In this document: piece after piece, positions 24,831-33,913 of the stretch | Numbering within the stretch: the first letter of the stretch is position 1 | How the letters are laid out: each line of letters opens with the position of its first letter | Assembly: GCA_963579625.1 (NCBI GenBank) | Contig: CAUZHN010000005.1 | Coordinates: forward strand, 1-60,032 | DNA length: 60,032 bases | Direction of reading: 5' to 3' | Source of the DNA: JAAXGI01 sp963579625 | GTDB lineage: Bacteria > Gemmatimonadota > Gemmatimonadetes > Longimicrobiales > Gaopeijiaceae | Program-made: the position numbers and the translations under genes | The notes under the pieces: generated by a model | Seen by the model: only the letters and a program-made list of their open reading frames with translations | What the model was told of the DNA's origin: nothing | The model's database searches: none

Positions 24831-25478
24831 ATGCAATGGCTCCTCCTCCTACCTGTGCTTCTCTTCTCGATCGTGCTCCACGAAGTGGCTCACGCGTGGG
24901 TGGCTAGACGGGAGGGAGACGATACCGCGGAGCGATTGGGCCGCATCACGTTGAACCCCATCCCACATTTAGATCCGATTGGATCGCTCCTCGTTCCGAT
25001 CATCCTCTCCATACTCCCAGGCGGATTCATCTTCGGGTGGGCTCGCCCCGTTCCCGTGAACCGTGCGAACATCCGGACAGGAGTTTGGGGAGATATCCGG
25101 GTGTCGCTGGCGGGGATCACGGTGAATCTTCTGCTTGCGGTGTGCTTTGCCGTGGCCATGGTGCCTCTCGTAAGATTGGTCGACCCTACGGGTCCCGCCC
25201 GGGCCTTGCTCCTTGTGGGTTACTACGGGGTGCTCATCAATCTTGTTCTGGCGGTGTTCAATCTCGTTCCCATTCCGCCGCTGGATGGCTCGCACGTTCT
25301 GTATCACATGCTGCCCCGAGGGCTTCGATCCCCATACAGGGCCATCGCCCCCTACGGTGTTGTCGTGCTTTTGTTGGTGATGATCTTCGTTCCCGAGGGC
25401 TTCTCGCTGGTCATGCGGCCCGTGGAGTTTTTGCTCGACCTCCTCTTTTCCACCTTCGGGTTGTCGGGGCGGATTTAG
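24831..25478 (+). CDS. Site-2 protease family (M50) membrane metalloprotease
   Basis: About 215 residues, almost wholly transmembrane. The zinc motif HEVAHAW (in FSIVLHEVAHAWVARR) and the second site NLVPIPPLDGSHVLY supply the His-Glu-x-x-His and Asp ligands of M50 proteases. This is the short type without a PDZ domain, often found next to scpA as here. ATG at 24831 is preferred; GTG at 24798 in frame would add eleven residues. The stop lies 9 bases before scpA. The substrate is unknown. Confidence 0.88.
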   Translation: MQWLLLLPVLLFSIVLHEVAHAWVARREGDDTAERLGRITLNPIPHLDPIGSLLVPIILSILPGGFIFGWARPVPVNRANIRTGVWGDIRVSLAGITVNLLLAVCFAVAMVPLVRLVDPTGPARALLLVGYYGVLINLVLAVFNLVPIPPLDGSHVLYHMLPRGLRSPYRAIAPYGVVVLLLVMIFVPEGFSLVMRPVEFLLDLLFSTFGLSGRI

Positions 25479-25487
25479 GAGCGCTTG

Positions 25488-26291
25488 ATGGCTATCCGGA
25501 TCCATAGAGAGGATGGTCCCTTTGTCGTGGAGATCGAGAGGTTCCATGGCCCTCTGGACCTGTTGCTTCACCTGATCCGGCAACAAGACATCGATGTTCT
25601 GGACATTCCAATAGCTCGAATCACGCGTCAGTTTCTGGCGGCGGTGGAGGGGGTTCAGGCGCTGGACCTCGATTCTGCGGGTGAATTTCTCGAGATGGCG
25701 GCCACGCTCATCAGGATCAAGGCGCAGTTGCTTCTCCCAACGCCCGTTGACGAAAGTGAGGAGGATCCCAGGGCAGAACTCGTGCGACGTCTACTGGAAT
25801 ACGAACAGATAAGGGAGATTAGCCAACGCCTGCAGCGCACTGAAGCTGATCGGGCGAGGAAGTTCAAGAAGGGCTTCATTCCACTTCGACCGATCACGAT
25901 GGCGGAAGATGTGCCCCTAGAGGTGGTCTGGGAGGATGTGTTCTCAGCGGCTTGTGAGATAAGGCCGTCCGACCAGAGGGGATTGGAGCATAGAGTGACC
26001 ACGAGAACCATCTCGATCGATGAAAAGGTGGAACTGATACTGGCTGCGCTCGAGGAAGTGACGAGCATCGAATTCCGACGGCTTGTTCAGCCATTCTACG
26101 AGAGGATGCACGGGGTGATGACTTTGCTTGCTGGACTGGAGTTGACGCGACGGCGAGAGGTCCGCCTGCGCCAAAGCCGTCCTTTTCACGAGCTATGGGT
26201 GTGCCGCAGGGAGGGAAAGGAGGAAATGGCGGAGGAGGCTCGCTTCCACCCCTCCGAAGGCGGAACTGGGGCTCCCAAGGTTCCGGCATGA
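25488..26291 (+). CDS. scpA: Segregation and condensation protein A (kleisin)
   Basis: 267 residues. The N-terminal ScpA signature is FHGPLDLLLHLIRQQDIDVLDIPI (split here as FHGPLDLLLHLIRQQ and DIDVLDIPIARITRQFL), then EFLEMAATLIRIKAQLLLP. The middle is an acidic/charged helical linker and the C-terminal winged helix binds the SMC head. It forms the condensin complex with SMC and ScpB for chromosome compaction. ATG at 25488 is preceded by GGAG; a TTG one codon earlier is possible. The last ~20 residues are Gly/Glu-rich. It overlaps scpB (ATGA). Confidence 0.94.
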   Translation: MAIRIHREDGPFVVEIERFHGPLDLLLHLIRQQDIDVLDIPIARITRQFLAAVEGVQALDLDSAGEFLEMAATLIRIKAQLLLPTPVDESEEDPRAELVRRLLEYEQIREISQRLQRTEADRARKFKKGFIPLRPITMAEDVPLEVVWEDVFSAACEIRPSDQRGLEHRVTTRTISIDEKVELILAALEEVTSIEFRRLVQPFYERMHGVMTLLAGLELTRRREVRLRQSRPFHELWVCRREGKEEMAEEARFHPSEGGTGAPKVPA

Positions 26292-26911
26292 AGCCGGCGC
26301 AGATTGTAGAGGCAGTCCTGTTTGCGAGCGACGCCCCTCTCAGAGCGGAGGAGATCGCGAGGGCGGATGAATCATTGGATGAGGATGAAATCGAGGGAGC
26401 GGTCCGACAGCTGCGGGCGGACTACTTAGAGAGTGATCGGGCTTTTGATGTGGTCGAGGTCGCCGAAGGATATCAAATTCTAACCCGTACAGAATACGCT
26501 TCCTATCTTGATCGATTCGACACTGTTCCCAAGCCCTCTCGCCTGTCCGGTCCGGCACTGGAGACACTGGCGATTATCGCGTACCGTCAGCCAATTGGAC
26601 GCTTGGAGATCGAATATGTGCGCGGTGTGGGATCGACTGCCGTCATTCGCACGCTTCAGGACCGTGGGCTCGTTGAGGTAGTTGGACGGGGCGAGGGGAT
26701 CGGGCGTCCTCTTCTCTATGGGGTGACTCTTCGGTTCCTAGAGCACTTCGGGTTCCAATCGATCGAAGACCTGCCTCGGCCCGAGGAGTTGCCGGTGATA
26801 CTTCGGGACCCGTCGGTGGCTATTCTGCCCGCTGAAGGGGAATCCCGGCCGGTTGGTGCTGAGGATCAGCCGGGAGATAGCGAACTGGAGTCAGGCTCAG
26901 TGGGGGAATGA
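26288..26911 (+). CDS. scpB: Segregation and condensation protein B
   Basis: 207 residues with two winged-helix domains: QIVEAVLFASDAPLRAEEIA at the N-terminus and ALETLAIIAYRQPIGRLEIE, STAVIRTLQDRGLVEVVGR and PLLYGVTLRFLEHFG in the second. It dimerises and binds ScpA in the SMC condensin. ATG at 26288 overlaps the scpA stop; a frame extending to 26195 lies inside scpA and adds only a Gly-rich stretch. The C-terminal ~35 residues are acidic and probably disordered. It overlaps rluB by 4 bases. Confidence 0.94.
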   Translation: MKPAQIVEAVLFASDAPLRAEEIARADESLDEDEIEGAVRQLRADYLESDRAFDVVEVAEGYQILTRTEYASYLDRFDTVPKPSRLSGPALETLAIIAYRQPIGRLEIEYVRGVGSTAVIRTLQDRGLVEVVGRGEGIGRPLLYGVTLRFLEHFGFQSIEDLPRPEELPVILRDPSVAILPAEGESRPVGAEDQPGDSELESGSVGE

Positions 26912-27693
26912 ACAGGGAAGAGATGCGCCTTCAGAAGTTCCTCTCACGAGCTGGTATTGCGTCCCGGAGGGAAGCCGAAAAGCTCATGGCTCAGGGACGA
27001 GTGCGCGTAAACGGAGAGGTCGTTGCTGAACTCGGCTCTAGAGTTGATCCTTTCTCGGATCGGATTGAGGTGGATAGAAGGCTTGTCCTTCTCGGACCTC
27101 CGCGGTGGATCATGTTGAACAAACCACGCGGCGTGCTGACGAGCCGAAAGGATCCGGCTAATCGGCGTACGGTTTACTCCCTGCTCGCTCCTGCCGACAG
27201 GAACCTGCCCTATGTGGGCCGGCTCGATCGGGATACCGAAGGGCTTCTCCTCTTCACCAACGAGGGGGACCTTCAACACGCCCTTCTACATCCATCGACA
27301 GGCATTCCGAGACAGTACCATGCGACTGTCGAGGGGATTCCCAACGCGAAGACATTGCGGGCCCTAGAGAGGGGCGTCGATCTGGAGGATGGGCCTGCTC
27401 AGGCTGAGCAGGTCCGCCTCATTGGAGTACGGGACGGTGGTCATGGGGTGGTGATTTCACTCGTTCTAAGGGAAGGGAGAAAGAGGGAGGTCCGGCGCCT
27501 TTTGACAGCGGTTGGTCACTCGGTCCGGCGACTGCGTCGAATCCGATTCGGGTCGGTCTCACTCGAAGGAGTTTCGCCAGGGGAGTGGCGGGAACTTCGT
27601 CCTGAAGAAATCAGGGCGCTACATCGGGCAGCCCGCTCTCCGCACCCCGCCACCCCTCATGACCGATTAACGGGACGAATCGGCATTCCATGA
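26908..27693 (+). CDS. rluB: RluB/RsuA-family rRNA pseudouridine synthase
   Basis: 261 residues. An N-terminal S4 RNA-binding domain (MRLQKFLSRAGIASRREAEK, GRVRVNGEVVAELGSRV) precedes the synthase domain with the catalytic Asp in YVGRLDRDTEGLLLFTNEGDL, plus WIMLNKPRGVLTS and REGRKREVRRLL. RluB modifies a uridine of 23S rRNA helix 80-89; RsuA modifies 16S, and the two cannot be fully separated by eye. It is in an operon with scpA-scpB, a common arrangement. Its 3' end overlaps the convergent pcm relic by 83 bp. Confidence 0.93.
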   Translation: MNREEMRLQKFLSRAGIASRREAEKLMAQGRVRVNGEVVAELGSRVDPFSDRIEVDRRLVLLGPPRWIMLNKPRGVLTSRKDPANRRTVYSLLAPADRNLPYVGRLDRDTEGLLLFTNEGDLQHALLHPSTGIPRQYHATVEGIPNAKTLRALERGVDLEDGPAQAEQVRLIGVRDGGHGVVISLVLREGRKREVRRLLTAVGHSVRRLRRIRFGSVSLEGVSPGEWRELRPEEIRALHRAARSPHPATPHDRLTGRIGIP

Positions 27694-28164
27694 GTGTCTC
27701 CGGAGCTGAGCTCGTGCCATCGGGGTTGAGAGTGACTCGCACTAGTCGCTGCTGGTCGTGGGGTCCGATTGGGATAACGAGGCAGCCTCTGGGCGCCAGT
27801 TGCTCTATGAGTGACGGCGGAATCTGGGGAGCTCCAGCGGTGATTAGAATTCCTTGGTAGGGGCTCCCTTCTTTCCACCCGAGGCTTCCGTCGCCTACTC
27901 GGAGCCGCACATGTTTGAGCCCTAGATCATCAATACGCTCCTTAGCCTCACTCGCTAGAACGGGATCGCGTTCTACCGTCCACACCCTCGCTCCTTTTGG
28001 GATCTGCAGCGCCTGTGTCATTGCGGCAACCATATACGGTTGGGACAAAGTCTGACCGCGCCCGATAGGCCGTGTGCAGTCGGCGTAAGGATCCCTGATG
28101 GGTTGGCATGTCGCGTGACGAATGAATCGCTCCCGGGGATGTTACCCATCGCCTTGTTGGCCAT
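27611..28164 (-). pseudogene. pcm: Decayed protein-L-isoaspartate O-methyltransferase (pcm)
   Basis: The minus strand encodes recognisable Pcm pieces that do not form an intact gene. In one frame, from 28164, are MANKAMGNIP; after a frame change near 28135 comes PRERFIRHATCQPIRDPYAD, then CTRPIGRGQTLSQPYMVAAM. The latter matches the family segment PIGHGQTISQPYIVA. Right after TQALQIPKGARVWTVERDP the SAM-binding motif I (LEIGTGSGYQAA type) is missing, an in-frame loss of about 20-25 residues. The rest (VRLRVGDGSLGW, ILITAGAPQIPPSLIEQL, CRFVPLIGHEGW) is intact. No convincing N-terminal ~40 residues are found. With the cofactor site gone and the N-terminus frameshifted, it cannot repair isoaspartate. 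An intact copy may exist elsewhere. Confidence 0.75.
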
Positions 28165-28565
28165 TTTGGGGGTGGCTAATGGCTTGAGCCACCCGCTCAG
28201 AGGGAAACCTGCCCCTGGCTCATCGTCGTCGTTTCTGGCCGTCACATTCCGCCTTCAGCGGCGGGGTTCTGGTGGGTCGCAGCTGTGGGGCCCGAGCTGG
28301 TTTGTGCGAGACAGGGGCAGCGCTCCTTACAGAAATTCGATAAAAGCACCCATGCTGAACTACGAAGGATCGTGGGACTTTACCGTGAGCGCTGCGTTGG
28401 AGCTGGTGTCATGGCGCTTGTAATGGGACCCGCTCTACTCGTTAACAGCCCTCTAGCCAGGACTGTCGGAGAGAGGAAGTGACCGGCAGAGCGATGTGCA
28501 GGGGTGGCAGAGCTTGAGCGGTGCCCCTAGCTTTTCGTGAGGCCACACGATATGTGGGCCCCATC
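28165..28565. other. Gap without a supportable gene
   Basis: Between the pcm relic and the tRNA I see no coding sequence with a plausible start, ribosome site and composition. A 14-base string, GGGGGTGGCTAATG, at the left edge (28168-28181) recurs at 28776-28789 on the other side of the tRNA. The tRNA promoter must lie at the right end, but no strong -35/-10 pair stands out. Confidence 0.5.
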
Positions 28566-28639
28566 GGTCCCGTAGCTCAGTTGGTTAGAGCGCCCGACTC
28601 ATAATCGGATGGTCCTGGGTTCGAGTCCCAGCGGGACCA
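28566..28639 (+). tRNA. tRNA with CAT anticodon: tRNA-Ile2 (lysidine type) or elongator tRNA-Met
   Basis: A 74-nt cloverleaf: acceptor GGTCCCG/CGGGACC with discriminator A, D arm GCTCAGTTGGTTAGAGC, anticodon loop CTCATAA, variable loop TGGTC, T arm CTGGGTTCGAGTCCCAG. The anticodon stem has one C-A mismatch at 27:43. CCA is not encoded. Anticodon CAT fits either elongator Met or the Ile tRNA whose C34 is changed to lysidine by TilS. Consecutive C4-G69 and C5-G68 pairs, which TilS favours, and the TAATCGnnTGGTC stretch shared with E. coli tRNA-Ile2 lean toward Ile2. It is not an initiator tRNA, because the three G-C pairs of the anticodon stem are absent. Confidence 0.93.
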
Positions 28640-29071
28640 CTTTGTAAGAGGTCAGACTTCGGGCTGGCCCACCATCCATCGCAGATTCTCTTGAGAGTCG
28701 CACACAAGGAATCGCGAGATCAGTTTGGTGACAGCGCGCCAGAACCGGCGTCTGTGTACGTTTGGGGTGTGTTTGGGGGGTGGCTAATGTCTAGCTGTGC
28801 ACCGGCCCGGGTCCGAAATGGAGGAAGATCTGGACATCCACGTTCGGTGGGGACGAGCTAAGGTTTGGGGGGTTGGGCTTCGCAACGATTTCCAGCTAGG
28901 GTTCACGGCTGATTGAAAATCCCGATCTACTCCGACTCTAGGCGGGGCTACCCCTGACCAAGATGTAAGCAACTGCACGGCAAGATTCCCACTCGATCAG
29001 TATGCACTCAGCTCAGGATGGATCTAGGACCACAGGTCCTAATTTCTTGATGGATGACTGACCAGTGAGGG
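28640..29071. other. Gap between the tRNA and thrC; one hairpin, otherwise nothing seen
   Basis: No gene is supportable here. The left part is G-rich on the plus strand (GTTTGGGGTGTGTTTGGGG at 28760-28778 and a similar run near 28863). A perfect 7-bp hairpin, TAGGACC-ACA-GGTCCTA, lies at 29025-29041, where transcription from the tRNA (plus) and thrC (minus) converges. It may be a weak terminator, but the T-tract on either side is poor (ATTTCTT on the plus strand). Confidence 0.4.
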
Positions 29072-30406
29072 TTAGCTGTCTCGCAGGAGTTCCCTCAAAC
29101 CCTCGGGGTCGGGGCCTAGTCGGACCGTTTCTGGAGAGACGCTTGACTCCTCATCGCCGCTTTTTACCCAGTCCTCTCGTGGGGGAGGAGGCTGGCCCGT
29201 GGCCCGTTGGACGGTATCTGGAAACTTTGCAGGATCAGCCGTCGCGAGTATCATTCCCGGGGCCTTCGGTCGATCTTTCCGATACCACTCGAGCCCTAGG
29301 TATCCTACGGCGCTATGAGGGTCCAAGAGATAGCCGGACTCGTGACGCACCCGTGCCATCACCTCGAGCACCTCTTTGTCGTTGTGCCACGTCGGTGAAA
29401 TCCACCGTTGGAGTGCGTCGACATCTCCCTCGAAGATGGCAATCAGGCGCTCGAGATTGCTCGGACGGGCTACGTCCATTGCGCTTGCCACCGTCTTCAG
29501 TGAAGGGCCACTCGGAAGCGTACCCGCCTCGAGAAATCGCGTCATCGCTGCATTCGCGTTACTAGCCGCGATCAAGTTGCCCAAGGGGATTCCCATCCGA
29601 CGAGCGATCACCCCCGCTGTTAGGTTGCCGAGGTTCCCTGTCGGAACGCTCACAGCCGGGTCCTTGCGTGCCTCTGTCGGGAGCGAGTTCCATCCCTGTG
29701 CGTAATAGAAGGCCTGAGGGAGAAGGCGGCCAATATTGACGGAGTTCGCTGAGGTCAGGATTGCGCGAATCCCTGGTCCTGGCCCTGCTAGCACCTCTCT
29801 CACCATGCGCTGACAATCGTCAAAGGTGCCGTCTACCTCGACCGGGATGACGCCCTCGTGGTCTGATCCGTTTCCAGCAGCGGGCTCCTCGATCTGTTGG
29901 AGTTGAACTGGACTCAGCCAGTCTCTAGGGAAAAGGACCATTGCCTTCACCCCTTCCAAACCACGAACCGCGTGTGCGACTGCTCCGCCCGTATCTCCCG
30001 AAGTTGCCACGAGGATGATGACTGGACCCTCGTCCGAGTCCCGGAGCACCGAAAGCAAGCAAGCGAGAAAGCGTGCGCCAAAGTCCTTGAACGATCCCGT
30101 CGGTCCATGGAAGAGCTCCAGGATCCAGGTGTTCCCATCGATAGGGACGAGGGGAGCCGGGAAATCGAACGCTGTCGTTACGATGCGCTGAATAGTCTCC
30201 CTGCCCACGCTCGGCCCAAACAGACGGAGTGCTAGTCGCTCAGCGAGGACTGGGAAGGGAACCCCCTTGAGGACCTCCAGGTCATCAGCGGAGAGTCGGG
30301 GAAGGGAGATGGGCAGGTATAGTCCCCCGTCTGGCGAGGGGTCTTCCAAAACAGCCTGACGTAGGCTTACCTCGTGATGGGGCGGTCGGGTAGAGATCAG
30401 CCTCAC
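29072..30406 (-). CDS. thrC: Threonine synthase
   Basis: A 444-residue PLP enzyme that turns O-phosphohomoserine into threonine. The PLP lysine is in HGPTGSFKDFGARF near residue 107. VATSGDTGGAVAHAV (phosphate/PLP loop), TSANSVNIGRLLPQ and SVPTGNLGNLTAGVIARRMG are typical of the long (E. coli ThrC-like) class, as is the N-terminal SRQAVL-like extension (EVSLRQAVLEDPSPDGGLYL). The start is GTG overlapping the thrB stop (GTGA). It is the last gene of thrA-thrB-thrC. Confidence 0.96.
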   Translation of the reverse strand: MRLISTRPPHHEVSLRQAVLEDPSPDGGLYLPISLPRLSADDLEVLKGVPFPVLAERLALRLFGPSVGRETIQRIVTTAFDFPAPLVPIDGNTWILELFHGPTGSFKDFGARFLACLLSVLRDSDEGPVIILVATSGDTGGAVAHAVRGLEGVKAMVLFPRDWLSPVQLQQIEEPAAGNGSDHEGVIPVEVDGTFDDCQRMVREVLAGPGPGIRAILTSANSVNIGRLLPQAFYYAQGWNSLPTEARKDPAVSVPTGNLGNLTAGVIARRMGIPLGNLIAASNANAAMTRFLEAGTLPSGPSLKTVASAMDVARPSNLERLIAIFEGDVDALQRWISPTWHNDKEVLEVMARVRHESGYLLDPHSAVGYLGLEWYRKDRPKAPGMILATADPAKFPDTVQRATGQPPPPREDWVKSGDEESSVSPETVRLGPDPEGLRELLRDS

Positions 30407-31365
30407 CAGACGCGGGCCTCGGTGGGAGAGATGACCCTGGCTCCAGCCAGGGCTACTGGCGAGCGATAGATCGTAGCATCAGGCTCAGCATTGGCATTGT
30501 ACGCTGAGAGCATCTCCTCTCCAACTCTTTCAGCGCTCTCGGCGTCGCGACAGAGAGAGAACATTGAGGGACCCGCGCCAGAGATGCCGCATGCGACAGC
30601 TCCCGTCGCGAGGGCCGCCTGACGCACAGTATCAAAAGCGGGGATGGAGGCACGGCGGTGCGGCTCGGCGATGCGGTCCTCCAAAGCGTCGGCGAGGAGT
30701 CCCCAGTCCTGTGCGTGTAAGGCGTGAACGAAGGCCGCGGTGTTCCCCCACTGGAACACAGCTTCTCCCAGGGGGACCATCTCGCCGATCGCCTGCCTTC
30801 CCTCTCGAGTACTCAGTTCTACTGCTGGGTTGAGTAGCGCTACGGCTAGACCCTCGGGGACAGGAAGACGTACCACAGGCAAGGTCTTGGAGGGTCGGAC
30901 CAGGAGAAGGCCGCCGAGGAGCGCGGGTGCGATGTTGTCTAAATGAGCACCTCCCGCAGCCACTTGTTCTCCCGCAAGCGCGCAAGACAGGAGTTCCTCC
31001 TCAGATAGGTCGGTGGCAAGAAGACTATCAGCTGCTACGACAGCGGCGACCGCGCTGGCGGCACTCCCCCCCATTCCCCCAGAGAGTGGGAGGCCCTTTT
31101 CCACGATGACCTCCATTCCCTCCGACCGATCCGTTTCCCTCAGCAGAGCTGAGATTCCTACTGTTGCGGAGTTCAATCCTGGGTCGGTCGGAAGTCGCCC
31201 ACCATCTCCGATAATCCTCGAAATCCTCAGGCCGGAATTGGGTGTGAGTCGTACGGTGACGCGGTCTCCTGGAGATTCGAGCGCAAGTCCGAAGACATCG
31301 AATCCACAGATGACGTTGCCGATGGTCGCGGGGGCGAAGGCCGTGACCGACTGGTCAGGGCTCAT
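30403..31365 (-). CDS. thrB: Homoserine kinase
   Basis: A 320-residue GHMP kinase that phosphorylates homoserine. The ATP loop is GLPLSGGMGGSAASAVAAV near residue 90. The N-terminal TAFAPATIGNVICGFDVFGL and the C-terminal motif GACGISGAGPSMFSLC-like stretch (VACGISGAGPSMFSL) are both present. Normal length for the family. ATG at 31365 overlaps thrA by 11 bases, and the gene overlaps thrC by 4, so all three are translationally coupled. Confidence 0.95.
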   Translation of the reverse strand: MSPDQSVTAFAPATIGNVICGFDVFGLALESPGDRVTVRLTPNSGLRISRIIGDGGRLPTDPGLNSATVGISALLRETDRSEGMEVIVEKGLPLSGGMGGSAASAVAAVVAADSLLATDLSEEELLSCALAGEQVAAGGAHLDNIAPALLGGLLLVRPSKTLPVVRLPVPEGLAVALLNPAVELSTREGRQAIGEMVPLGEAVFQWGNTAAFVHALHAQDWGLLADALEDRIAEPHRRASIPAFDTVRQAALATGAVACGISGAGPSMFSLCRDAESAERVGEEMLSAYNANAEPDATIYRSPVALAGARVISPTEARVW

Positions 31366-33913
31366 TGGCGGGATTCCGAAGTCCGTGGGTCACCCGCTCT
31401 CCAGCGGCGACTAGGTCGGTCATCAATCCTGCAGCGGTTACTTTGGGCCCAGCACCTGGGCCCTGAATGAGGATCGGGTGCTCTGAGTACCGCTGCGACC
31501 AGATCTCTAGGATATTCTCTGTCCCACCTATCCGCGCAGTTGGTCGGTCGGCAGGCACAACGTCCAGGCTCACGGTAGCCCCTGACTGATCGATTCTGGC
31601 CACACATGCCAAACGGCAACCGCTCTCACGAGCCTTAGCGCTGCGGTCGGCAATTTCTGCGTCTAGTCCGGGGAGGGCAGCCATGAACGCATCGACCGAT
31701 GGGGCCCTGAGGAGATCCTCGGGAAGGATGGGTTTTGCCCGGACGGCATCGGGTTCAATGTCGAAACCAGCGGCATGGCCCAGAATCACGAGCTTCCGCA
31801 CGACATCCCTGAAACCCAAATCATCTCTCGGGTCAGGTTCCGAGATTCCCCGGTCTCTCGCTTCTTTGACCACTTCGCTGAATGGTCGCCCTCGGTTCAC
31901 TTCGTCGAAAAGGAAGGTCAGCGTACCCGACAAGACTCCCTCCATTCGTACGATGTGATCTCCGCTGCGGCGCAACTCTGAGACCGTTCGAACCATTGGC
32001 AGCCCTGCCCCGACCGTCGTCTCATGATGGAGTCCCCCCCCGGCCTGAGCAATGTGCTGGAGAGACCGATACTCATCGAGCGACACCGAAAGCGGAATCT
32101 TATTAGCGGTAACGATGGCCGCGCCCGATCCGAGGTAGTCCGGGTACCGACTGGCGACCTCGGCGCTTGCGGTGCAATCCACGATCACAAGAGGATCCCC
32201 GGTGAACACTGAGGTGAACACGTTCTCCGGCGTGTGGTCCCCACCCTCTAGGAGTTCTCGCCACCGGCCGGGGTCAAGCCCCTCCTGGTCTACCACAGCC
32301 TTCTGGCTCTGTGATATTCCCACAAGTAACGGTCGTAGCCTGTGTGGGGCGAGGGCCTCTTCCCCATGGTCAGCCAACTGATCCAGGAAAGCACCACCCA
32401 CGCTGCCCACGCCCAGCACCAGCATCCGAACGGGTTGAAGCTCACCGGGAGGACTGAAGAAGGCCCGGTGCACCGTCCTGAGAGCGAGGCCCTCCTGATC
32501 CGATGTCACCACCCACGAGATGTTCCTCTCCGAAGAGCCCTGGGCCACGGCGTGGACATTTACTCTTGCCGCCCCGAGAGTCGAAAACAGTCTGCCCGAG
32601 ATCCCCGGGGTGTCCCGCATCCCTTCTCCCACGATCGCGAGGATAGCGAAACCCTGCTCGCTCACCGGGTCTCTGAGCAGTCCGGCATCCCGGTCGCGTT
32701 GGAACTCGGCCTGGAGGGCAAAAAGGGCTCTTTCTGCTTCTGCTCCTTCGACTGCAAACGAGACGGAGTGCGCACTTGAATCCTGTGTGAAGAGTAGCGA
32801 TTCTACGTCTGCGTTCCCCAGGGCCCTGAAGATCCGCTGGGAAGTTTCGGTGATACCGACAGCTTCCACGCCTTCAACTCTAATCAGCGCTACATCCCGG
32901 ATGGCGGAGATGCCCCGTACGGGCCGGGATGGATCGGGTGGGAGCGTTCCGAGGACGAGCGTTCCCGGCAGGGATGGGTCGAGTGTACTTCGGATCCGGA
33001 GTGGGATGCCTGCCTTTCGCGCTGGCTCAACAGCCGGTGGGCACATCACCTTCGCACCGAATTGGGCTAGCTCGAGGAGCTCCTCATACCCAATTTCACG
33101 GATTGGGATCGCGTCGGGGACCACTCGGGGATCGGCGGTGAGTACTCCGTCCACATCGGTCCAAATCTCTACGGACTCAGCGTTTAGCATGGCCCCGATA
33201 AGGGTGGCAGTGTAGTCCGAAGCTCCTCGACCCAGAGTCGTCGTTTCGCCGCTAGCCGTTGAGCCTATGAACCCAGTAACCACCGGAACTCCGTCTCTCC
33301 CCGGAAGTCGCTCGCGGATCAGTTCCCGCGAGACGCGTTGATCTACTTTGGCAGCGCCGAACCGATCGTCGGTCCGGATAATCTCCCGAGCGTCGACGTC
33401 CGTGGCAGAAACTCCTTCGGATCGGAGACACGCGGCTAGAAGCATCGCGGACTGCAGTTCTCCGAATGCAAGCATCCGATCCCGGATCCGGAGGGTACAC
33501 TCTCCTAGGAGCTGGGAACCACGCGCGAGCTCCCGTAACTCTTTGATTGCGTCCTCAAGTCGCCTGCTTAACTGTGCCAGTTCTTCGTCCGGCGCTAATT
33601 CCTCAAGAATACCGCGGTGCTTCTCGTCAATGCGTGAAAGAGGTTCTACATAGCCTTCGTCTCCGCGGCTAGCCAGCTCAGCTGCTTCTAGGATCGCATT
33701 TGTGGTTACGCCGACTGCTGAGACGACAGTGATCAGGGCCACATCACTACTCTGTGCCTGTGTCACTATTTCCGCTACGCGCCGAATCCGGTCCAGATTT
33801 CCAATGGAACTCCCGCCGAATTTGAGGATCCGGATGTTTCTGCTCTTTATCCCGGGATCCACTGGAAGGGAGCTTGCTTGATTCACGGGCAGAGGAGGTG
33901 CCTTGGGTTCCAC
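31355..33913 (-). CDS. thrA: Bifunctional aspartokinase / homoserine dehydrogenase
   Basis: 852 residues. The N-terminal aspartokinase domain (RILKFGGSSIGNLDRI near residue 27; EIWTDVDGVLTADPR; GRGASDYTATLIGAML) is followed by two ACT-type regulatory repeats (about 345-480, VEAVGITETSQRIFRAL and AIVGEGMRDTPGISGRLF). The homoserine dehydrogenase domain comes last (LVLGVGSVGGAFLDQL near 503; IVTANKIPLS; the catalytic GVLSGTLTFLFDEV). It performs the first and third steps of threonine synthesis and is probably feedback-inhibited by threonine through the ACT repeats. The start is GTG with GAGAGGAATC upstream. Its expression appears controlled by the leader and terminator at 33981-34189. Confidence 0.96.
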   Translation of the reverse strand: MEPKAPPLPVNQASSLPVDPGIKSRNIRILKFGGSSIGNLDRIRRVAEIVTQAQSSDVALITVVSAVGVTTNAILEAAELASRGDEGYVEPLSRIDEKHRGILEELAPDEELAQLSRRLEDAIKELRELARGSQLLGECTLRIRDRMLAFGELQSAMLLAACLRSEGVSATDVDAREIIRTDDRFGAAKVDQRVSRELIRERLPGRDGVPVVTGFIGSTASGETTTLGRGASDYTATLIGAMLNAESVEIWTDVDGVLTADPRVVPDAIPIREIGYEELLELAQFGAKVMCPPAVEPARKAGIPLRIRSTLDPSLPGTLVLGTLPPDPSRPVRGISAIRDVALIRVEGVEAVGITETSQRIFRALGNADVESLLFTQDSSAHSVSFAVEGAEAERALFALQAEFQRDRDAGLLRDPVSEQGFAILAIVGEGMRDTPGISGRLFSTLGAARVNVHAVAQGSSERNISWVVTSDQEGLALRTVHRAFFSPPGELQPVRMLVLGVGSVGGAFLDQLADHGEEALAPHRLRPLLVGISQSQKAVVDQEGLDPGRWRELLEGGDHTPENVFTSVFTGDPLVIVDCTASAEVASRYPDYLGSGAAIVTANKIPLSVSLDEYRSLQHIAQAGGGLHHETTVGAGLPMVRTVSELRRSGDHIVRMEGVLSGTLTFLFDEVNRGRPFSEVVKEARDRGISEPDPRDDLGFRDVVRKLVILGHAAGFDIEPDAVRAKPILPEDLLRAPSVDAFMAALPGLDAEIADRSAKARESGCRLACVARIDQSGATVSLDVVPADRPTARIGGTENILEIWSQRYSEHPILIQGPGAGPKVTAAGLMTDLVAAGERVTHGLRNPANEP

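Noticed and set aside
28040..28482. Small plus-strand frames between rluB and the tRNA
   Set aside because: They lie over the pcm relic or in an unstructured gap, with no ribosome site or recognisable product.
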